Of a DNA stretch of 64,000 nt, positions 8,865 through 17,878 are shown piece by piece (the stretch's first letter is position 1; every line of letters starts with the position of its first letter). Under the pieces are notes generated by a model. The model ran no database searches. It was not told the origin of the DNA and saw only the letters and a program-made list of their open reading frames with translations. The DNA comes from Bacteroidota bacterium. Lineage in GTDB: Bacteria > Bacteroidota > Bacteroidia > Bacteroidales > Prolixibacteraceae. The translations under genes and the position numbers were made by a program. The DNA is taken from positions 62,001 to 126,000 of the forward strand of contig JAJRSD010000039.1 in the NCBI GenBank assembly GCA_024278975.1, written 5' to 3'.

Positions 8865-10727
8865 TTAAATTCCAAGTTTCGACTGATACACCTTTAACTC
8901 CTCAAGAATATTACTTTTTACGTTGATGAAATTCGTAATTCCTTTTTCCTCCAGTTCGGCTCTGCAGGCAGGAGCTCCGGCAACAACGAGTATTTCATCA
9001 TCCAATTGTTCAGCCACATTAGGAACAATTTCTGCATATTCATCATCGGAGCTGCAAACCACAACAATGTCGGCATTGGCCTTTTTTGCAGCGGCAACAC
9101 CCTCTTCTACGGTGGCAAAACCATTATTGTCGATTACGGTAAATCCGGCAACAGCAAAAAAGTTACAGCTAAACTGTGCACGGGCTTTCCTGAAATTAAG
9201 GTTTCCAATCGTCAACATAAAAGCAACCGGACGTTTATTTTCTTTCGAATAAACATCGGTAGTGTAACGCAACGATTCAAAAGCCTGCGCCCCACGATAA
9301 GGTTTTAAAGTTTCAACCTCGGCATCGTCGGCAGCTAAATCAACTGCTTCAAAAAGAGAGCCGTCAAACTCAGTATCAATTTTTTCGTTGAAGTTAGGAA
9401 ACTGGTTTGTTCCCAAAAGATTTTCGCGGCGCAACGCAATATTTTTATCGCGTTTTGCAGCCATCTCTTTTATTTCATTCTGTATAAAACTCTCTTTAAA
9501 AGCAGCAATAAAACCACCTTTTTCCTGAACGGCGAGGAACAGTTTCCACGCCTCATCAACCAACGAAGCTGTTAAATTTTCAATATAATAGGAGCCGGCG
9601 GAAGGGTCTGCAATTTTATCGAGATACGACTCCTCTTTTAACAATGCCTGCTGATTGCGTGCAATCCTTTCAGAAAATTCGGTTGTCTCCTCGAAAATTG
9701 CATCGAACGGTAAAACGGTAATCGAATGTGCCCCGCCCAGTGCCGCCGACATCGTTTCGGTTTGTGTACGGAGCATATTTACATACGGGTCGTAAACAGT
9801 TTTATTAAACCGGTTTGTTTCGCTGTGAGCAATCAGTTTTGCTGAATCGTCGGACACGGGATTGTAAGATTTTACAATCTGTGCCCAAAGCAGACGAGCA
9901 GCACGCAATTTGGCAATCTCCATAAAATAGTTGTTGCCAATTCCGAAATTGAATTTTATTGATTTTGCAACCTCATCAATATTTAACCCGGCATCGGTTA
10001 GTTGAGTTAAATACTCGGCACCCTGCGCCAGCGAAAATGCCAGCTCCTGAACAATTGACGAACCGCTGTTTGCAAAAAACTTACCGTGCACTCCAACTAT
10101 TCTGAAGTTTGAAAGCTGACTTGTTTTTTCGATTGCCGGCTTTAATCTTGCTACTGCATTTTTATCTAATTTGCCCTTTAAAATAAAAGTTCCAATCGGG
10201 TCGATTGATGCCGATGCAATTACATTTTCGTTATTCCATTTTCCTTCAGAAACGTATTCTGCAAACAGTTTTGCACAGTTGCTACTGTCGGTGGGGCAAA
10301 CCAAATTAATTTCTGCTGACTCCAGACAGATATCTTTTAATAAAACTGCAAGGTCGGGTTTTGTAATTTTATTACAGTTGCTGAACAGAAATCCAAGCGA
10401 AGTAACACCCTTTCCAAGAATTTCGAGTGCCTTTTTATTAGCTTCGGCAAAATCGGTTACAAAAATGTTTTGACGAACTAACCAGTCGTTATCGGTTTTT
10501 TTATTCCCACGAACAAAAGGAAATTCCCCGGGTAGTGTATCGAGGTAATTTAGCTCTTTTAAATTTTCATCGCGGTAGTACGGGCGAACTTTAAAACCTT
10601 CGTAGGTTTTCCAAACCAGTGCCCTTTCGTAGTCTCTGCCTTTTAAATCGGCATTAATTTTTGCTTCCCATTCATCGGTTGTAACGGGTGCAAAATCGTT
10701 GAAAAGCTTTTGCTTTTTATCTGCCAT
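8865..10727 (-). CDS. mutA: methylmalonyl-CoA mutase small subunit
   Basis: Non-catalytic partner of MutB in the heterodimeric mutase, 620 residues. The barrel half is recognisable (WKTYEGFKVRPYYRDEN, PSAGSYYIENLT, RIARNQQALLKEES). The C-terminal Rossmann-like domain lacks the DxHxxG cobalamin motif: the equivalent region reads TIGNLNFRKARAQFS near residue 500. This is as expected for small subunits, which do not bind B12. It is the promoter-proximal gene of the pair. The upstream promoter TTG-N18-TAATTTTG is one of the clearest in the window. Confidence 0.94.
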   Translation of the reverse strand: MADKKQKLFNDFAPVTTDEWEAKINADLKGRDYERALVWKTYEGFKVRPYYRDENLKELNYLDTLPGEFPFVRGNKKTDNDWLVRQNIFVTDFAEANKKALEILGKGVTSLGFLFSNCNKITKPDLAVLLKDICLESAEINLVCPTDSSNCAKLFAEYVSEGKWNNENVIASASIDPIGTFILKGKLDKNAVARLKPAIEKTSQLSNFRIVGVHGKFFANSGSSIVQELAFSLAQGAEYLTQLTDAGLNIDEVAKSIKFNFGIGNNYFMEIAKLRAARLLWAQIVKSYNPVSDDSAKLIAHSETNRFNKTVYDPYVNMLRTQTETMSAALGGAHSITVLPFDAIFEETTEFSERIARNQQALLKEESYLDKIADPSAGSYYIENLTASLVDEAWKLFLAVQEKGGFIAAFKESFIQNEIKEMAAKRDKNIALRRENLLGTNQFPNFNEKIDTEFDGSLFEAVDLAADDAEVETLKPYRGAQAFESLRYTTDVYSKENKRPVAFMLTIGNLNFRKARAQFSCNFFAVAGFTVIDNNGFATVEEGVAAAKKANADIVVVCSSDDEYAEIVPNVAEQLDDEILVVAGAPACRAELEEKGITNFINVKSNILEELKVYQSKLGI

Positions 10728-10756
10728 TTTTGAATATGTTTTATAAAATCGTTCGG

Positions 10757-10785
10757 CAAAATTACTCTATTTAAGGTATTGACAA
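10757..10785 (-). promoter_or_regulatory. mutA-mutB promoter, Bacteroidota type
   Basis: On the minus strand TAATTTTG (10757-10764) matches TAnnTTTG, with TTG (10783-10785) exactly 18 bases upstream. The mutA ATG lies about 30 bases downstream. Confidence 0.75.
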
Positions 10786-10830
10786 TCAGAAACCGTACGG
10801 ATTTTACTGATTATTAACAAACTCTAATTA

Positions 10831-11083
10831 CTATCTAAACCGATATCCAATTCCAGCATTAATAAGTCCGCCAAATTCCCAGGCAGCCGATGATTTTAAC
10901 AATTGTTCTTCATTCCCAAAAATAAGCATTCCGCCAACATTGTAACACGGCTCCAAACTCGTGGATACCACCATTGGTTTTTGAAATTATAATTGCAACA
11001 TTGCGACCAGACCTTGTCGAATTGAAAGCAGTAACTTATTCAACCTGTGCATAAAACGATGAGAAATCGGGACAAGTTGTGTG
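10831..11083 (-). pseudogene. outer-membrane beta-barrel C-terminus, decayed
   Basis: Reading leftward, the last part in one frame gives VGGMLIFGNEEQLLKSS then AAWEFGGLINAGIGYRFR and TAG at 10831-10833. The ending in alternating aromatic/arginine residues is typical of a barrel C-terminus. Upstream the sense continues in another frame as VTAFNSTRSGRNVAIIISK then TNGGIHEFGAVL, with an in-frame TAA at 11036-11038. Before that comes CPDFSSFYAQVE. At least one stop and one frameshift (near 10940) therefore interrupt it, and no start remains. The original product is not identifiable beyond a probable surface barrel. Confidence 0.55.
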
Positions 11084-11292
11084 CTAAAGCTTATCATACT
11101 CGTTTCATTTGAAGTAGTTTAGTGAAGAATTATTTAAGATGTTTGATTGACAAAAACCACTCCACTATTATTAAATTAAACATATTTTAAAATCATCCTA
11201 AAAATTGTTGAATTTAAAAATTATTGACATTTATAGTTTGCGTCATTCAAAGTTATTTTCATAAATTGCAATTCAGATAGATAATATGTGAG

Positions 11293-11793
11293 ATGGAAAA
11301 ATTACAGTGGACAAAAGATATCTTAGGCTCGAAACTGGAGATTAAACGAGGGAACGAGCAAATTGGAAAAATTCATTGGGAGAACATGTTAAGTTCGAAT
11401 GCACAGGCAATGATAAATGGCAAATTGTTTACCCTGAACCGTGAGTTTTTTCTTTCGAAGCTCGAGATTTATGATGCAAACGACCAGTCGCTTTTGGGAA
11501 TGGTGATGGTAAATATGTTCAGTCCGCGAAGTGATGTGGTGGTTAACGGTAAACGTTTCGAGCTGGTGGTTCAGAATTTTTGGCAGTCGCGTTGGTCGTG
11601 GAAATATAACGGTAATGAGATAATTACTTTTATATCGAACGAATTTATTACAAAAGACAAAGGCGATATTGAACTCTACACAGCGCTGACCGAAGAGATT
11701 GAGGTGCTGATTCTTTTGGGCCTTTTTGTACGCAACCAGTTTGTGCTTTTTATGCTGTTGGGAATTTTGGTTGTGCTTTTGGTGATTATATAA
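11293..11793 (+). CDS. small protein with hydrophobic C-terminus, unknown function
   Basis: 166 residues beginning MEKLQWTKDILGSKLEIKRG. I do not recognise the family with confidence. Residues 1-115 look like an all-beta domain with repeated short strands (KLEIKRGNEQIGKIHW, KLEIYDANDQSLLG), somewhat like LURP-one/tubby-related folds; that resemblance is only an impression. The last 35 residues are strongly hydrophobic (VLILLGLFVRNQ, VLFMLLGILVVLLVII), suggesting one hairpin or two short membrane helices with the tail in the membrane. It is monocistronic: preceded by decayed DNA and convergent with metG. No clear TAnnTTTG promoter is present, although TTGACATTTATAGTTTG lies upstream. Confidence 0.7.
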   Translation: MEKLQWTKDILGSKLEIKRGNEQIGKIHWENMLSSNAQAMINGKLFTLNREFFLSKLEIYDANDQSLLGMVMVNMFSPRSDVVVNGKRFELVVQNFWQSRWSWKYNGNEIITFISNEFITKDKGDIELYTALTEEIEVLILLGLFVRNQFVLFMLLGILVVLLVII

Positions 11794-11844
11794 AACGATC
11801 TTTCTCGCTATTTAAATGAATAATCACATATCCTGAAAACAAAA

Positions 11845-11868
11845 ACCGCCCTTGCGTACAAAAGCGGT
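11845..11868 (-). terminator. probable metG transcription terminator
   Basis: The stem ACCGC/GCGGT (11845-11849 with 11864-11868) is followed on the minus strand by GCGGTTTTTGTTTTC, a U-rich tail. It lies about 90 bases beyond the metG stop. It could act weakly in the other direction for the gene ending at 11793. Confidence 0.5.
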
Positions 11869-11957
11869 CTGTTTATATTGAGTAAACTACCTATCCTACG
11901 TCAGCTGACGGACGGCAAGGCAATTCACGAAGAAGCACCAACAAGAGTTGGCACTTA

Positions 11958-13994
11958 CTATTTTATTTCCGAACCCGGTTTAACTTCTGCTTCTGGTGAA
12001 ACAGCCACCAGCGAACCATCGGCATTTTCGGCAAACAGAATCATTCCCTGCGACACAATTCCACGTAACTTTTTAGGAGCAAGATTTACCAAAACCGAAA
12101 CCTGTTTTCCAATTAAATCTTCGGGTTTATAATACTCGGCAACTCCCGAAACAATTGTTCGTTTGTCGGTTCCGGTGTCAACCAAAAGTTTTAAAAGTTT
12201 TTTTGTTTTTGCCACTTTTTCGGCTTCCAAAACAGTTCCTACCCGAATGTCCATTTTACCAAAATCATCGAACTCGATATTCTCTTTTACCGGTGTCACA
12301 ACTGCATCAGACAATTCGTTGGCTTTTTTAGTATCCAATAATTTTTGAAGTTGAGCTTCAATTACCTTATCTTCAATTTTCTCGAAAAGCAGTTCGGGTT
12401 TGTTCGTTTTATGTCCTGCTTTTAGCAGTTCGGTTTCACCAAATTTATCCCAGTCCAGTTTCCCCAAATCGAGAAAATCGCGTAATTTGTTCATACTGAA
12501 CGGAAGAAACGGCTCGAGACAAATAGTTAGGTTTGCGGTAATTTGCAAACTTATATTCATTATTGTTTTTACCCGTTCGGTATCGGTTTTTACCACTTTC
12601 CACGGCTCTTCGTCGGCAAGGTATTTATTTCCCAAACGAGCTAAATCCATTGCGTTTTTTAGCGATTCGCGAATACGAAAACTATCTAAACTTTTTTCAA
12701 CATCGGCTTTAATATTCGATATTTCAGTTAAAGTTCTCTTGTCGGTTTCCGTTAATTCGCCACACTCAGGAACAACACCATCGTAATATTTTTGAGTGAG
12801 TACCAGCGTGCGGTTTACAAAATTTCCGAGCACGGCAACCAACTCATTATTATTTCTGGTCTGAAAATCTTTCCATGTAAAATCGTTGTCTTTTGTTTCG
12901 GGGGCGTTGGCAGTTAAAACGTATTTTAGCACATCTTCTTTCCCCGGGAAATCTTCGAGATATTCGTGTAGCCAAACTGCCCAGTTGCGCGATGTGGAAA
13001 TTTTATCGTTTTCAAGATTCAGGAATTCGTTTGCCGGAACATTTTCGGGCAGGTTGTAGCTGCCTTCTGCTTTCAACACGCTTGGAAAAATAATGCAATG
13101 GAAAACAATATTGTCTTTTCCTATAAAATGCAACATCCGTGTTTCCGGGTCTTTCCAGTATTTTTCCCAGTCGGCAGTGAGCTCTTTTGTTGCCGAAATA
13201 TATCCTATTGGCGCATCGAACCAAACATATAAAACCTTGCCTTCAACTCCTTCAATGGGCACAGGCACGCCCCAATTCAAATCGCGGGTAACGGCGCGGG
13301 GTTGTAATCCGCTGTCGATCCACGATTTACATTGTCCGTAAACATTTGGTTTCCACTCTTTATGACCTTCCAGAATCCACTCTTTTAGCCAGGGTTCGTA
13401 TTGGTCCAGCGGCAGATACCAGTGTTTTGTCTCTTTTAAAACGGGCTGATTTCCGCTAATCATCGATGTTGGGTTTATCAACTCGGTTGGACTGAGCGAA
13501 GTTCCGCAACTTTCGCACTGGTCGCCATAAGCTTTTTCGAACCCGCATTTCGGACAAGTTCCTGTAATATAGCGGTCAGCCAGAAATTGTTTGTTCTCTT
13601 CATCGTAATATTGCGCCGAAGTTTTTTCTAATAATTTGCCATCATCGTATAGCTTCTTAAAAATCTCCGATGCAGTATCGTGATGAATTTTGGCACTGGT
13701 GCGCGAATAGACATCAAACGAAATTCCAAACTCCTGAAATGATTTTTTTATGATACCATGAAATTTATCAACCACATCTTGCGGCGTAATTCCTTCGTTT
13801 TTAGCCTTTAACGTAATTGGAACACCATGTTCGTCGGAGCCGCCAATTAATAAAACCTCCTCGTTTTTTAACCGCAGGTAGCGGGCATAAATATCGGCAG
13901 GCACGTAAACTCCGGCAAGGTGACCGATATGAATTGGCCCGTTTGCATACGGAAGTGCAGTGGTTATCAGTGTACGTTTGAAATTATTCATCAT
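11958..13994 (-). CDS. metG: methionyl-tRNA synthetase
   Basis: Charges tRNA-Met for initiation and elongation. 678 residues. The class I signature is [14 protein letters not shown] near residue 17. A zinc knuckle [18 protein letters not shown] lies near 145, placing it in the bacterial MetG1 type. The KMSKS loop is the variant DKISTSRNW near 333. The last ~100 residues form the oligonucleotide-binding tRNA-binding domain ([16 protein letters not shown] ... [16 protein letters not shown]) found in dimeric MetRS. Two adjacent ATG codons open the gene (13994 and 13991); either may be used. It is divergent from a HAD phosphatase gene, with a TATCTTTG -7 element in the shared region. Confidence 0.97.
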   Translation of the reverse strand: MMNNFKRTLITTALPYANGPIHIGHLAGVYVPADIYARYLRLKNEEVLLIGGSDEHGVPITLKAKNEGITPQDVVDKFHGIIKKSFQEFGISFDVYSRTSAKIHHDTASEIFKKLYDDGKLLEKTSAQYYDEENKQFLADRYITGTCPKCGFEKAYGDQCESCGTSLSPTELINPTSMISGNQPVLKETKHWYLPLDQYEPWLKEWILEGHKEWKPNVYGQCKSWIDSGLQPRAVTRDLNWGVPVPIEGVEGKVLYVWFDAPIGYISATKELTADWEKYWKDPETRMLHFIGKDNIVFHCIIFPSVLKAEGSYNLPENVPANEFLNLENDKISTSRNWAVWLHEYLEDFPGKEDVLKYVLTANAPETKDNDFTWKDFQTRNNNELVAVLGNFVNRTLVLTQKYYDGVVPECGELTETDKRTLTEISNIKADVEKSLDSFRIRESLKNAMDLARLGNKYLADEEPWKVVKTDTERVKTIMNISLQITANLTICLEPFLPFSMNKLRDFLDLGKLDWDKFGETELLKAGHKTNKPELLFEKIEDKVIEAQLQKLLDTKKANELSDAVVTPVKENIEFDDFGKMDIRVGTVLEAEKVAKTKKLLKLLVDTGTDKRTIVSGVAEYYKPEDLIGKQVSVLVNLAPKKLRGIVSQGMILFAENADGSLVAVSPEAEVKPGSEIK

Positions 13995-14021
13995 GAAAAT
14001 ATTATTCGATTTTTAAGGGTG

Positions 14022-14029
14022 CAAAGATA
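14022..14029 (-). promoter_or_regulatory. putative metG -7 element
   Basis: On the minus strand TATCTTTG matches TAnnTTTG about 28 bases before the metG start. No good TTG lies at the usual distance. Confidence 0.5.
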
Positions 14030-14068
14030 GTTTAAAAAATAGAAAGTTTTATTGAGATAAAAATGGAT

Positions 14069-14076
14069 TACCTTTG
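14069..14076 (+). promoter_or_regulatory. putative -7 element of the HAD phosphatase gene
   Basis: TACCTTTG fits TAnnTTTG and lies 17 bases before the ATG at 14093. It overlaps the region that would be coding if the upstream ATG at 14063 were used, so it argues for the shorter start. Confidence 0.5.
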
Positions 14077-14092
14077 GTGCAAATTCAAATTC

Positions 14093-14746
14093 ATGTCAAA
14101 ATTTACAGACATCATTTTCGACCTCGATGGAACACTAACCGACAACACGCAGGGAATTGGGAACTCGTTAAAATATGCATTGGGGCAGATGCAGATTGAA
14201 GATTATCCGACTGACATTCTGAAACAGTTTATTGGTCCGCCGTTGCAGTGGGGTTTTTCTGCTTTGTTTGGAATGAACGAGAGGAATACGGAGTTGGCAG
14301 TGGGATATTTTCGCGAGTATTATGCTGAAAAAGGATACATTGAAAATGAACCTTATCCGGGAGTTTTTGATATGTTGGAAGAGCTGCATACTGCCGGCAA
14401 GAAAATGTATATTGCCACTGCCAAGTACGAAAAATATGCTCAAAAAATTATGGAGCACTTTGGTTTCGACAAATACATTATTCAATTATTTGGTGCCGAT
14501 TACGGCGGCCGAAAAGCATCGAAAACGGGAATAATCGGAAGTGTTTTGGAAACGCATCAAATTAAACCTTCGCCTGAAATTGTAATGGTTGGCGACACAA
14601 TTTATGATATTGAAGGCGGAAATGATAACGGACTTTCAACTATTGCCGTAAAATATGGTTTTGGTAAAGAGACCGATTTGCAAAAAGCAGAACCTGATTT
14701 TTGGGCTGATGATGTGGAGGAGCTTTTTGAGTTGTTATCGTCTTGA
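14093..14746 (+). CDS. HAD-superfamily phosphatase, phosphoglycolate phosphatase-like
   Basis: 217 residues from MSKFTDIIFDLDGTLTD. The motif I DxDGT contains the nucleophile and acid/base aspartates. Motif II is the T of TAGKKMYIATAKYEKY, motif III the K of GRKASKTGIIG, and motif IV is MVGDTIYDIEGGNDNG. The cap is helical and inserted after motif I (C1 type), as in phosphoglycolate phosphatase and pyrophosphatase PpaX. The true substrate cannot be read from sequence. An in-frame ATG at 14063 would add ten residues, but a promoter element sits inside that extension, so 14093 is preferred. The frameshifted LD-carboxypeptidase gene follows after 44 bases. Confidence 0.87.
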   Translation: MSKFTDIIFDLDGTLTDNTQGIGNSLKYALGQMQIEDYPTDILKQFIGPPLQWGFSALFGMNERNTELAVGYFREYYAEKGYIENEPYPGVFDMLEELHTAGKKMYIATAKYEKYAQKIMEHFGFDKYIIQLFGADYGGRKASKTGIIGSVLETHQIKPSPEIVMVGDTIYDIEGGNDNGLSTIAVKYGFGKETDLQKAEPDFWADDVEELFELLSS

Positions 14747-14771
14747 TTCAGGTTTCTATTTTGTATCTTTC
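14743..14771 (+). promoter_or_regulatory. possible promoter of the LD-carboxypeptidase gene
   Basis: TTG (14743-14745) and TATCTTTC (14764-14771) are 18 bases apart, one mismatch from TAnnTTTG. The ATG at 14791 follows 20 bases later. Confidence 0.4.
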
Positions 14772-14790
14772 AGGATAAAAAGAATCTAAA

Positions 14791-15692
14791 ATGAAAACAC
14801 CACCCTTTTTAATTAATAATTCAAAAATAAGAATTGTTTCTCCGGCCGGAAAAATAAAAGAGGAACGAGTTACTCCTGCAGTTGTATGGCTCGAAAAACA
14901 AGGCTACAAAGTTGAGTTGGGGAAACACGTTTTTGCACAGCATTTTCAGTTTGCAGGAACCGACTCGCAACGCTTAGAAGATTTACAAACAGCATTCGAC
15001 GACCCCGAAACCGATGCAATAATTTGCTCGCGTGGCGGCTACGGAATGGTTCGTATTATCGACCAACTGGACTTTGCAGAATTTAAAAAACACCCAAAAT
15101 GGCTGGTTGGTTTAGCGATATTACAATTTTACATTCGTATTTGAATAACAACGAAACAGCATCGATTCATGGAGCGATGCCCCCTTTCTTTTTTGATGAA
15201 AAAGGTAAGCCAAACGAAAGTCTCGTTTCGTTAATGGATTTATTAAAAGGGGGAAATATCAGTTACCAGATTAAGCCAAACGAACGAAACAGAACTGGAA
15301 ATGTTACTGCTGAATTGATTGGTGGAAACCTTTCGATAATTGCCAGCTTACTTGGAACTAAATATGAATTGAAAACTGAGGGTAAAATACTATTTCTGGA
15401 AGATATTGATGAATACTTGTATCACATTGACAGGATAATGCGACAGCTTAAACTGGCTGGTGAATTAGAAAAACTTGCAGGACTTGTGGTTGGCGATTTT
15501 ACCGGTATAAAAGATAACGAAACGCCATTCGGACAAACTTATGAGGAGATAATTTGGGAGGTTGTAAAAGATTATAATTACCCGGTATGTTTTGGTTTTC
15601 CGGCTGGGCACGATAAAAAAAATCTGGCACTTACATTCGGTAAAAAATGGAATCTGAATGTTTCGCAAGAGACATCAACTCTAAACCTGTAA
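14791..15692 (+). pseudogene. LD-carboxypeptidase (S66 family), split by a one-base frameshift
   Basis: Serine peptidase family that trims the L,D-bond of murein tetrapeptides during recycling. The first frame (14791-15144) has FLINNSKIRIVSPAGKIKEE and the nucleophile motif CSRGGYGMVRIIDQLD, then KHPKWLVG before running into a wrong tail. The second frame resumes at once with FSDITILHSYLNN, IHGAMPP, FLEDIDEYLYHIDRIMRQL and FGFPAGHDKKNLAL, which supply the catalytic Glu and His. The joint is at 15108-15118, GGTTTAGCGAT; one extra T would give GFSDI, the usual family sequence. All else is intact and about 300 residues long. It is thus either a very recent mutation or a sequencing error at a short T run. 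Confidence 0.85.
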
Positions 15693-15713
15693 CTTTAAAC
15701 TCGAAACTTTCTT

Positions 15714-16076
15714 ATGGTAACCACTCGCGAATTAGGAAAAATTGCAGAAGGATTAGCTGAAAAACATCTGCTAAAACTTGGATACGAAATTAAGCATACC
15801 AACTGGTATTACGGACATTTGGAGCTGGATATAATTGCGCAAGATGGCGATGAACTGGTAATTGTTGAAGTAAAATCGAGAAGTGGAATCCGGTACGAAC
15901 ACCCGTCGGAAGCGGTTACAAATGGTAAAATAAAACGAATTGTTGAAGCTGCCGACGCTTACATTCAGGAAAATAATATTGATTTGGAAACACGTTTCGA
16001 TGTGATAACGGTAATTTTTATTCGACAAAAATATGAGTTGGAACATTTTAAAGATGCTTTTTATCCAACAATGTAG
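15714..16076 (+). CDS. YraN/UPF0102 family nuclease-fold protein
   Basis: 120 residues, the usual length. The start MVTTRELGKIAEGLAEKHLLKLGYEI and the core LELDIIAQDGDELVIVEVKSRSG show the PD-(D/E)xK pattern: D in ELDII, E and K in VEVKSR. Members are Holliday-junction-resolvase-like; the cellular role is unsettled. It follows the LD-carboxypeptidase gene by 21 bases and may be cotranscribed with it. Confidence 0.9.
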   Translation: MVTTRELGKIAEGLAEKHLLKLGYEIKHTNWYYGHLELDIIAQDGDELVIVEVKSRSGIRYEHPSEAVTNGKIKRIVEAADAYIQENNIDLETRFDVITVIFIRQKYELEHFKDAFYPTM

Positions 16077-16151
16077 CAGGGCACTAATCAAATTAAAAAT
16101 CATTTTATTTTTAACTTTATTCTGCTACTTTTAAAACTCTAAATTTCGCAA

Positions 16152-16502
16152 ATGAATATTGAAGAAATCAGAGATTATTGTTTGTTAAAGAGAGCGGTTA
16201 CCGAGAGTTTCCCTTTCGAAGAAACTACCCTTGTTTTTAAGGTGATGAACAAAATGTTTTGTCTGCTTAGTCTCGATGAAGCGCGGGTAAATCTTAAAAA
16301 CAGTCCTGAGAAAAACATTGAACTTCGGGCTCATTATCCGGCAATAATTCCGGGTTGTCACATGAATAAAGAACATTGGAATACCATCGGTCTCGATGGA
16401 ACAATTCCGCCAAATTTAATTAAAGAATTAATCGACGAATCGTATGGATTAATTGTTAAAAATCTGCCAAAAAAGAGACAAGAAGAATTAAATAATTTAT
16501 AG
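16152..16502 (+). CDS. MmcQ/YjbR family protein
   Basis: 116 residues with the family opening MNIEEIRDYCLLKRAVTESF, then PFEETTLVFKVMNKMFCLLS, and the ending HWNTIGLDGTIPPNLIKELIDESYGLIVKNLPKK. The YjbR fold is related to a double-wing DNA-binding domain, but the family's function is not established. A TACTTTTA sequence about 20 bases upstream may be a degenerate -7 element. The C1 peptidase gene starts only 10 bases after the stop. Confidence 0.9.
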   Translation: MNIEEIRDYCLLKRAVTESFPFEETTLVFKVMNKMFCLLSLDEARVNLKNSPEKNIELRAHYPAIIPGCHMNKEHWNTIGLDGTIPPNLIKELIDESYGLIVKNLPKKRQEELNNL

Positions 16503-16512
16503 ACTATATATT

Positions 16513-17595
16513 ATGAGAATATTATCGCTATTTGTTGTGTTCGTATTTATTTCGATATTAACACTGTTTGCACAAGAGGAGAAGGAAACTTTTTTAATTG
16601 TAAAAGAGATTAAACACCTTCCTGTAATTAGTCAGGGGAGAACAGGATGTTGCTGGAGTTTCTCCACAACCAGTTTTATCGAGTCAGAAATTATTCGTTT
16701 GGGATATCCCGAAACTGACCTTTCGGAGATGTATTTTGTTGATTATGGATATCAGGATAAAGTGCAGAATTATTTGATGTACCATGGAAATAATAATTTC
16801 GGGCAGGGTGGTTTATCGCACGATGTAATGAATACTTTGCGTAAACATGGAATGGCTACATACGAAGCTTTCCCCGGGAAAAAGATAGATGGGAAATTTC
16901 AGCATAGCGAGCTGGAGAAAAATATAAAAGAGGAAATTGCTGAAGCAAATAAAAAGAGAAAAAATTTTGATTACGAAGCGGTGATGGAAGATGTTTCGGA
17001 AGAGCTGACTGAGCAAATTGGCGAGATTCCGAAAAAAATAAAAACAGACAAGAAAAAACTTACTCCCATGGATTTTCGTAATAGTCTGGGGATTAATCCC
17101 GACGATTATATCGAACTTAGCTCGTACACTCATCATCCGTTTTACAAACAATTTGTTTTGGAAATTCCTGACAACTGGGCACACGAATCATACTATAATC
17201 TGCCCATCGACGAATTGATGGAAGTTATGTTTTATGCTTTAAATTCGGGCTATTCGGTTTGTTGGGATGGCGATGTTAGCGAAAAACTATTTCAGCATAA
17301 AAATGGGAAAGCCGATTTACCAGAAGAGCAGATTGGCAAAGTTAACCAGGAATTACGTCAGAAAACTTTTTTAGACCGTACAACTACCGACGACCATTTA
17401 ATGCATTTAGTGGGAATTTCTAAGGACTCGAAAGGCAGAACTTGTTTATACACCAAAAATTCGTGGGGTGCCGAAAGCAATTCTTACGGCGGATATTTAC
17501 ACATGACAGAAGATTATGTGAAGTTAAAAACCGTTGCAATAATGATTCATAAAGATGCACTTCCTGAAAATATAAAAGTGAAATTAGGTTTGTAA
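16513..17595 (+). CDS. secreted C1 (papain-fold) peptidase, bleomycin-hydrolase-like
   Basis: 360 residues with a signal peptide (MRILSLFVVFVFISILTLFA, cleavage near AQEE). The papain catalytic set is visible: the oxyanion Gln in VISQGRTG, nucleophile Cys in GCCWSFSTTSF near residue 47, His in DDHLMHLVGIS near 296, and Asn in YTKNSWGAES near 316. This order matches the C1B aminopeptidase/bleomycin hydrolase group, but the protein is shorter than the ~450-residue cytoplasmic enzymes and is exported. The insert at residues 120-200 is charged and lysine-rich. The stop codon overlaps the start of the next gene (TAATG). Confidence 0.88.
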   Translation: MRILSLFVVFVFISILTLFAQEEKETFLIVKEIKHLPVISQGRTGCCWSFSTTSFIESEIIRLGYPETDLSEMYFVDYGYQDKVQNYLMYHGNNNFGQGGLSHDVMNTLRKHGMATYEAFPGKKIDGKFQHSELEKNIKEEIAEANKKRKNFDYEAVMEDVSEELTEQIGEIPKKIKTDKKKLTPMDFRNSLGINPDDYIELSSYTHHPFYKQFVLEIPDNWAHESYYNLPIDELMEVMFYALNSGYSVCWDGDVSEKLFQHKNGKADLPEEQIGKVNQELRQKTFLDRTTTDDHLMHLVGISKDSKGRTCLYTKNSWGAESNSYGGYLHMTEDYVKLKTVAIMIHKDALPENIKVKLGL

Positions 17596-17801
17596 TGCGC
17601 GAGTTTAAACTTACCTCGGAATATATTGAGCTGGTAAAACTACTCAAGTTATTGCAGATTGCTCAAACCGGTGGTCATGCGAAAATTATTGTCGCAAACG
17701 GCGAAGTAATCCGAAACGGAGAGCCGGAATTCAGGAAGCGGGCAAAATTACGCGTTGGTGATAAAATTGAAGTTATGGGCGAAAAGGTGACGATTATTTA
17801 G
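17595..17801 (+). CDS. S4-domain RNA-binding protein (YbcJ/YaaA-like)
   Basis: 68 residues forming a single S4 domain: YIELVKLLKLLQIAQTGGHAK, IIVANGEVIRNGEPE and LRVGDKIEVMGEKVTII. The family binds RNA, probably ribosome-related. The start overlaps the peptidase stop (TAATG), so translation is probably coupled. It converges with the ceramidase-like gene across about 77 bases. Confidence 0.88.
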   Translation: MREFKLTSEYIELVKLLKLLQIAQTGGHAKIIVANGEVIRNGEPEFRKRAKLRVGDKIEVMGEKVTII

Positions 17802-17878
17802 TTTCTAACGCAAATTTTTGCGCTGAAAATCATCTAATTACCGGACCTGCTTTAATAATAAGTTTTGGTTTTAAATTA

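Noticed and set aside
11884-11957. The 12-base palindrome CGTCAGCTGACG (11899-11910) and the open frame running from 11878 into metG
   Set aside because: The palindrome is isolated with no second copy or U-run beside it; the open frame is antisense to metG and has no homology signal.
14791-15692. Two overlapping LD-carboxypeptidase frames as a possible programmed frameshift
   Set aside because: No slippery heptamer with a downstream structure is obvious, and the family is not known to use frameshifting; a simple one-base deletion explains it.
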